Shown one piece after another: positions 57,793 through 64,000 of a DNA stretch of 64,000 bases; positions within the stretch are counted from its first letter, which is position 1; each line of letters starts with the position of its first letter. This DNA is from Homarus americanus (lineage: Eukaryota; Arthropoda; Malacostraca; Decapoda; Nephropidae). Location of the stretch: contig NW_024754897.1 in assembly GCF_018991925.1 (NCBI RefSeq), positions 1 through 64,000 on the forward strand. Reading direction: 5' to 3'. The notes below the pieces were generated by a model. That model was not told the origin of the DNA, made no database searches, and saw nothing but the letters and a program-made list of their open reading frames with translations. Both the position numbers and the translations under genes were made by a program.

Positions 57793-59457
57793 GACATCAA
57801 GATGCTAGAAAATAGCTCATATGCGTCTCTTAGCTGAACAAAACGTATATCCAGATGTTCAGATCATGGTGTAGTTAAGAGCAGTTTCCTGGGGTTAGTG
57901 CACACCGTACATGACAGTAATTTTGTTCGGAGTGAGAAATAAAGTGAACAGGTACACACTATAAAGATGATAGCATTTTGGTGTCACTGGATGATGTACA
58001 AGACCCCATCTACATTTCCTTCACGATATAATCTGTCGGGTTATTGAACTTGGTAAGAGAAGGTGTTGAACATATCTTATGCGTCTGTTGATTACGTGAG
58101 GTGTATAATTTAAACAGCGAGAAGAACATATTCTATCTTATCAGCTTTCCCGAGGTGACTTAAAGAACGCATTCAACTTTATTGAGATGGACGCACAGAG
58201 ATTATTTCGTACAGCAGCCATTCCCATGAGATGATTTTCAGAAGCAACAGAACGTAAAGAAATCACACACTTGCGAATATAGTCCACTGGAGTTAGTGAA
58301 CGGAACAAGAGTACTGTACTGAACACCCCGCACACAGTAGGGCTTTCTGGCTCCTACACCTCGCCTGTGGTGGAGGGAGCGTGCACCATAATTTTTTCTT
58401 GATGCTACCGTGCCAAGGTGAGGCTTCCCATGACTAATTACGGTCATGAACAGGTGCGCTGGACGGGATCGGAGGTGTGGAGGATGTGGCTGTTTGCGAG
58501 ATGTGATGCTCATGTTGAAAGTTTATTAAGAAATAAAAGTGAAAGCATATATTTGGTAATAAGGTACAGTACAGTGCAGTGCAGTACAGTATGTTATTTT
58601 TATGCGCGAACATTTTATTTGGAACAACGTTTACAAATACAGATTAAAATAGAATACAACTGTAGAAATTTCTATCTGATTATATTTTATTTAGAAATCA
58701 GAACTTATAGATGTAGGTAAGTTAAAGTACAGGTAATCATACCTCGGTGATGACTGCTTCATAAAGATGATAATACCTTAATTGGAATACGATCACAGGT
58801 GTACCTATAGTGTACATAAAACATTGAAGAGGATATTGGACTGTGAATCTATCATTCCACCTTTTATATTGTTACATAAAAGGACAGGAGGTACAGGGAG
58901 CGAACTGCCTATTCAAACCCTCGAGACTGAAACATTTACGAGTCGACCCATGGCGTCAGCTTTGTGGGTCTGACGAGGTCTATGACACAGACTGATGTGA
59001 GCTGTATGTGCCCCACCAATTTTTCTGGATTTTTGTGAACGCTTGAAATTTTTTGACATGTCGCTTGGGATATACCTGTTAGGGTGGTTCATTTTTCACC
59101 GATTTTTGAATTTATGTTAGAGTTCATGTACAGTATATCACATTGTCTCTGTAAGATGACTACACACCTAAAACAGTCAGTGTTTATAGACATGATATAT
59201 ATAATTGTAAATGGAAATCATAAAATAATTTTCTTCAACAGTCGCCACCGTAAAATAACCCACGTTATATTTTTTGTGGAACATTTCCACTACGTTACCA
59301 GACACGCCTTCACCTGCTCCTTCACCACACTTACCCTCAACTTAAGTCTTGTGGTTCCAGAGTTAAAACAGTTACGTGTATTGTGGCGTCTTTTGTTACC
59401 AGAAATATTCATCGTCCGAATCTAAATCTTCTTTTTGTCTTCAGCTGATTAGTGGTG
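57791..59457. other. No gene recognised
   Basis: Mixed, mostly AT-rich. Short GTACAGTACAGTGCAG repetition at 58564-58591. No supported exon. Confidence 0.5.
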
Positions 59458-59483
59458 AGCGTGCGTGCGTGCGTGCGTGCGTG
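59458..59483. repeat. (GTGC)n microsatellite
   Basis: Six GTGC tetramers, CpG-containing. Confidence 0.95.
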
Positions 59484-60618
59484 CGGGAGTCAATCTTGTG
59501 GCTTACATTTGACAATATGATGATTTTTACCATTTTTTGTTGAATCTGTATTTATAAAGGTGACAAAAATAATCCCTTGTAACATTCTTGATTGTTATTC
59601 TATTTTGTGGAAGACTCGTGGAGAGGCGGAGGAAGGTATGGTATAGTGGTGTTGTCCGTGGTGGTGTGTAAGAGAGAGAATGGTCAGTCACGCGAGCCTG
59701 CCAGCTGTATAGTACCGTGACACGCTAGCCTGAAGCATTACACATCTCGAATAACCCAACATGGAAGTTTACAACATTCAGCATCAACACAAACACCACA
59801 CTTGGTCTGTCACTGCTTGCCACTTATCGTTCGTTTCGTCATCACTTATTTAAAGCATCACCAGTACCAAGAAACAACATGAGGACTTGATTACCTGGAA
59901 AGGCAAGAAAAATAACCAATAACTGACCAATAAGAGTGAAATAGTAATAAACAGTTGGTGAAAAGTTATATATATATATTGTCCTGTAGTTCCTAACATT
60001 AACTCTAGGACTGTTGGTTGTGAATAGGTTTTGTAAATGGAATCAGATGACACTAGTTTTATTCTGGGAGTGATTATGTTGGATTTTTAGTTTGCTCTCA
60101 GTTGACAATAGTGTTTTGTACTGAAAATCATATCTTGGAGTGAAGATATATATAGGAAACAGATGTTGGTGTCATGAGCTGATAATAAACATCACTAATT
60201 AGCCTAGAGTATCACACACCATTTATCGTGTCATCAGGGGAGTCATCACACCACCTGTCTAACGTCCGTGCGTCACATCCAGATAAAATCAGGAGGCCAT
60301 CTGTCCGTGCCCGTGTAATGGTCTGGTGGGTGGCAGGATGGTGATCTGTGAGGCGCACCGTACCTCAGCAGACAACTGGGGTGACTCGTGGTGAAGTGGG
60401 CAGTATTGCTGGGATTACTGAACTGAGTAAGAGTCCTGTTACACGTAATGGAAGGAGTATTAAATGGGGATGGTGTCCCTATTACCAGTAACTGAAGGGT
60501 CGATAAACTGGGTAAGAGTCTTGATAACATGATGAGCAAGAATCCTTATTAAAGATAACAGAGATTACACGTAACCAGATATTATGGCATGTCCAACGTG
60601 TACTAATTAGGAATAACC

Positions 60619-60620
<2 letters not shown>
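59484..60620. other. No gene recognised
   Basis: About 1.1 kb without repeats or convincing frames. Weak near-repeats of GGTAAGAGTC at 60424-60515. Confidence 0.5.

Positions 60621-60650
<30 letters not shown>
60621..60650. repeat. (GT)n microsatellite
   Basis: About 15 GT repeats. Confidence 0.96.
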
Positions 60651-60653
<3 letters not shown>

Positions 60654-61255
60654 CCACTTTTATATTTTTCCCCTAAGTAGATAAAGAGCTTTTAAAAATC
60701 CCTTATTCCCTCACAGTTCAGTTAGACAGTCCCCTCTTCTGATGTTCACTCTTCAATGGAGGTCCAGAGTTCAGTAAACCCTTGAACATTGTCGACTAAT
60801 TTAAGCCAGATTGTGATTTCCTGAAGTATTTCGCTCACGGACGAATTTCCTCTTGTCATAGTGTCGTGCAGGGATGGTGTTGTTCATGTTGTTGTTATTA
60901 CAGTAGTATTAGTAGCAGTAGCCATTCGTTGATAGTCATAAAAGTGGTTGATTATTATTGTTATTATTAGTTGTAGTTTTGTTGTAGTAGCAGTAATAAC
61001 AGTCGTACAGAATAGTAGTAGTAGGAACATGACAGTTTTATTGAAGGAAAGGTCCAGGTTGCAAGGATTGACAACTAAGCGCAAGTTCACCACAAGTTGG
61101 AGAGTTTGTCTGCATCAAGGATTACACTCAGCTTCCTCCCCAGCCAATGATCCTTGAAATTACTGTCTGACCCCCTGATAAAACTTTACCCTGGTCACAT
61201 TGCTCCGGGAAACTCTTTTATTTTTAAGTTTACAGTAAGATAGAAGTGCTCTGTT
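60651..61255. other. No gene recognised
   Basis: Includes loose TTATTA/GTAGTA repeats at 60890-61020. Confidence 0.5.
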
Positions 61256-61490
61256 TTAGGTGGAAGTCAAGTGCCTAGGTGGAAGTCAAGTGGCTAGGTG
61301 GAAGTCAAGTATTTTGGTGGAAGTCAAGTCAAATGTTTAGGTGCAAGTCAAGTGTTAGATGGAAGTCAAATTTTTAGGTGGAAGTCAAGGGATTAGGAGG
61401 AAGTCAGGGGTTGAGGTGACAGTTAAATGTTTTTGTGGAAGTCAAAATTATGTTGCAGTGGAAGTCAAGCGTTTAGTTAGGTAGAAGTTA
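61256..61490. repeat. Minisatellite TAGGTGGAAGTCAAGTG
   Basis: About 11 degenerate units of 18-24 bp, homogeneous at the left and decaying to the right. Confidence 0.92.
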
Positions 61491-61499
61491 AATGTGTTG

Positions 61500-62040
61500 T
61501 CAGTAATTAAAGTGATATAGATAGGAAAGAAATTAAGACGAAAAAAAATCGAAATAATTATAAAAGAATGAAAAAGTTTTGGTGATAAAATTCCTCGAAA
61601 AAAAGTGAAAAAATAATGTCATTAGGATTTTTTTCTTTTGGTTATTGATAAAAATAAATTAAACAAGATGGGAAAAATTCTCGAACTTTTGCCGCTGAAA
61701 TAAAATGGTAAAAAAAGTATAACGGAGTGAAAAAAAATATATCAATTTTTTTTAAGTTTAATATAAAAAAATGAATCAAAATGAATGTTGAAATATAATG
61801 AATAATAACAATATAAATCTTTTTTTTTTCAATTGGATAAAAAATGATTATCAATGTTTAATTTTATTTTACTGTTAAAATTTATATTAAATTGTAAAAA
61901 AGTGTAAATTATGATGTTAAAATTCCTAAAAAAAAATGAGGTAGAATAAAAAAAAATGGGACTTTTTTTGTGATGGAATGAAAATAATAAATGTGTTTGA
62001 AAAGAAAGAAAAAATATGGTGGTGTTATTGTTTCTCTTTG
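61500..62040. other. Extremely AT-rich block
   Basis: Poly-A and poly-T strings (AAAAAAA, TTTTTTT) with AATATAAA motifs. No gene. Degenerate AATGAAAAxxAT spacing suggests decayed low-complexity DNA. Confidence 0.7.
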
Positions 62041-62052
62041 GTGTGTGTGTGT

Positions 62053-62131
<79 letters not shown>
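62041..62131. repeat. (GT)n microsatellite
   Basis: About 45 GT dinucleotides with one GGT interruption, the longest dinucleotide run in the window. Confidence 0.98.
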
Positions 62132-62136
<5 letters not shown>

Positions 62137-62269
62137 ATCTTAAATTTGGCCCGATCGTGTTCTCTCTCTCTCTCTAATTTGAACTGGTGGACTTAGTTTG
62201 CTTTTAACCTTCGGGTATTTTCCCACATCCACCACCCGGATAGATACACCCTCTTGCTTCGGGAATATC

Positions 62270-63790
62270 ATCTGGTGAGGAATATATCCAGCTGGTGAGG
62301 AATATATCCAGCTAGTGAGGGAATATATCCATCTGGTGAGGAATATATCCATCTGGTGAGATATATCCATCTGGTGAGGAATATATCCAGTGGTGAGAAT
62401 ATATCCAGCTGGTGAGGATTAGCTGGTGAGAATATATCCAGCTGGTGAGGAATATATCCAGCTGGTGAGAATATATCCATCTTGAGGAATATATCAGCTG
62501 GTGAGAATATATCCAGCTGGTGAGGAATATATCCATGGTGAGAATATATCCAGCTGGTGAGAAATTCCATCTGGTGAGAATATATCCATCTGGTGAGAAT
62601 ATATCCATCTGGTGAGGAATATATCCAGCTGGTGAGAATATATCCATCTGGTGAGATATATCAGCTGGTGAGAATATATCCATCTGGTGAGGAATATATC
62701 CATCTGGTGAGAATATATCCAGCTGGTGAGGAATATATCATCTGGTGAGAATATATCCATCTGGTGAGAATATATCCAGCTGGTGAGGAATATATCCATC
62801 TGGTGAGGAATATATCCAGCTGGTGAGAATATATCCAGCTGGTGAGGAATATATCCAGCTGGTGAGGAATATATCCAGCTGGTGAGAATATATCCATCTG
62901 GTGAGGAATATATCCAGCTGGTGAGGAATATATCCAGCTGGTGAGGGAATATATCCAGCTGAAGAATATATCCAGCTGGTGAGGAATAATCAGCTGGTGA
63001 GGAATATATCCATCTGGTGAGGGAATATATCCAGCTGGTGAGGAATATATCCATCTGGTGAGATATCATCTGGTGAGGAATATATCCAGCTGGTGAGATA
63101 TATCCAGCTGGTGAGGAATATTCCATCTGGTGAGAATATATCCAGCTGGTGAGGAATATATCCATCTGGTGAGGAATATATCCAGCTGGTGAGGAATATA
63201 TCCAGCTGGTGAGGAATATCCAGCTGGTGAGGAATATATCCAGCTGGTGAGGAATATATCCAGCTGGTGAGGAATATATCAGCTGGTGAGGAATATATCC
63301 AGCTGGTGAGGTATCAGCTGGTGAGAATATATCCAGCTGGTGAATATATCCAGCTGGTGAGGAATATATCCAGCTGGTGAGGAATATATCCAGCTGGTGA
63401 GAATATATCCAGCTGGTGAGGAATATATCCATCTGGTGAGAATATATCCAGCTGGTGAGGAATATATCCATCTGGTGAGGGAATATATCCATCTGGTGAG
63501 GGAATATATCAGCTGGTGAGGAATATATCCAGCTGGTGAGAATATATCCATCTGGTGAGGAATATATCCAGCTGGTGAGGAATATATCAGCTGGTGAGGA
63601 ATATATCCATCTGGTGGGGAATATATCCAGCTGGTGAGGGAATATATCCAGCTGGTGAGAAATATATCCATCTGGTGAGGGAATATATCCAGCTGGTGAG
63701 GGAATATATCCAGCTGGTGAGGGAATATATCCATCTGGTGAGGGAATATATCCATCTGGTGAGGGAATGTATCCAGCTGGTGAAGGAATA
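62270..63790. repeat. 20-bp satellite GGAATATATCCAGCTGGTGA
   Basis: About 75 monomers. Variants: CAGCTGG versus CATCTGG, and 19/20/21-bp units through loss or gain of a G (GAGAATA, GAGGAATA, GAGGGAATA). The longer G form dominates at the right end. The complement has no stop in any frame, so minus-strand frames up to 332 codons (MDIFLTSWIYS-type repeats) appear. They are not genes. Confidence 0.97.
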
Positions 63791-64000
63791 CTGTCCTCCC
63801 CAACAGCACAACAAAGTCATTGATAAAGATTACTGTTGGAAGTTAATTCTAATTACTCATCATTGGACTGAATTTACTTCAATAATTTATCATAAAAGTT
63901 AAATGGGACATAATTATTTCATTTGAATTAAATATTTACGATATAAAATGTGACGAAAGGAACAGTATTATATATTTAACTTTTCATAGACAGACAGACA
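63791..64000. other. Window end, no gene recognised
   Basis: AT-rich sequence. A CAGACAGACA tail at the very end may be the start of another microsatellite. Confidence 0.6.

Noticed and set aside
62494..63492. 332-codon minus-strand frame
   Set aside because: Pure product of the 20-bp satellite, whose complement lacks stops in every frame.

Overview
The window reads as arthropod nuclear DNA, most likely from a decapod crustacean. It has very dense micro- and minisatellites, interstitial runs of the arthropod telomere-type motif TTAGG/CCTAA, one long non-LTR retrotransposon, Tc1/mariner/pogo-type inverted-repeat elements, and almost no host coding sequence. The species assignment is inference from genome style, not from a marker gene.

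Layout. 1-159: pyrimidine-rich simple repeat. 160-6636: a nearly complete I-group (I/R1/LOA-like) LINE bounded by a 12-bp target-site duplication. ORF1 is a Gag-like protein with three zinc knuckles. ORF2 carries an AP endonuclease, reverse transcriptase, RNase H and a C-terminal zinc knuckle, and is interrupted by single-base frameshifts. 6640-9645: microsatellites and three minisatellite arrays. 9646-12290: mostly unassigned. 12297-14585: a 26-bp minisatellite, a 477-bp perfect tandem duplication and a degenerate GGTTA tract. 14900-22100: SSRs and strand-asymmetric polypyrimidine/polypurine tracts. 22523-23634: the one convincing host coding exon, an uncharacterised serine-rich protein with an N-myristoylation-like start and a PP1-docking-like RVRF motif, ending in a consensus splice donor. 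24115-64000: no further exon that joins it convincingly. This stretch may be intron or intergenic and contains two short CAGTC-ended MITEs, a long head-to-head palindrome of internally deleted Tigger/pogo elements, a cluster of three perfect CRE (TGACGTCA) sites, and many SSR arrays. It closes with a 20-bp satellite of about 75 copies.

How parts relate. The LINE shows its own expression logic: UAAUG stop-start coupling between ORF1 and ORF2, duplicated in this copy, and paired hairpins in ORF2 and the 3' UTR that keep base pairing through compensatory changes. At least five short dispersed copies of an unnamed TTAGG-headed repeat, plus two copies of a SINE-like repeat, show that the 'blank' DNA is largely built of small mobile elements. 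Most long open frames elsewhere are satellites that happen to lack stop codons and should not be annotated as genes. No prokaryotic-type defence system or other multi-gene system was found.
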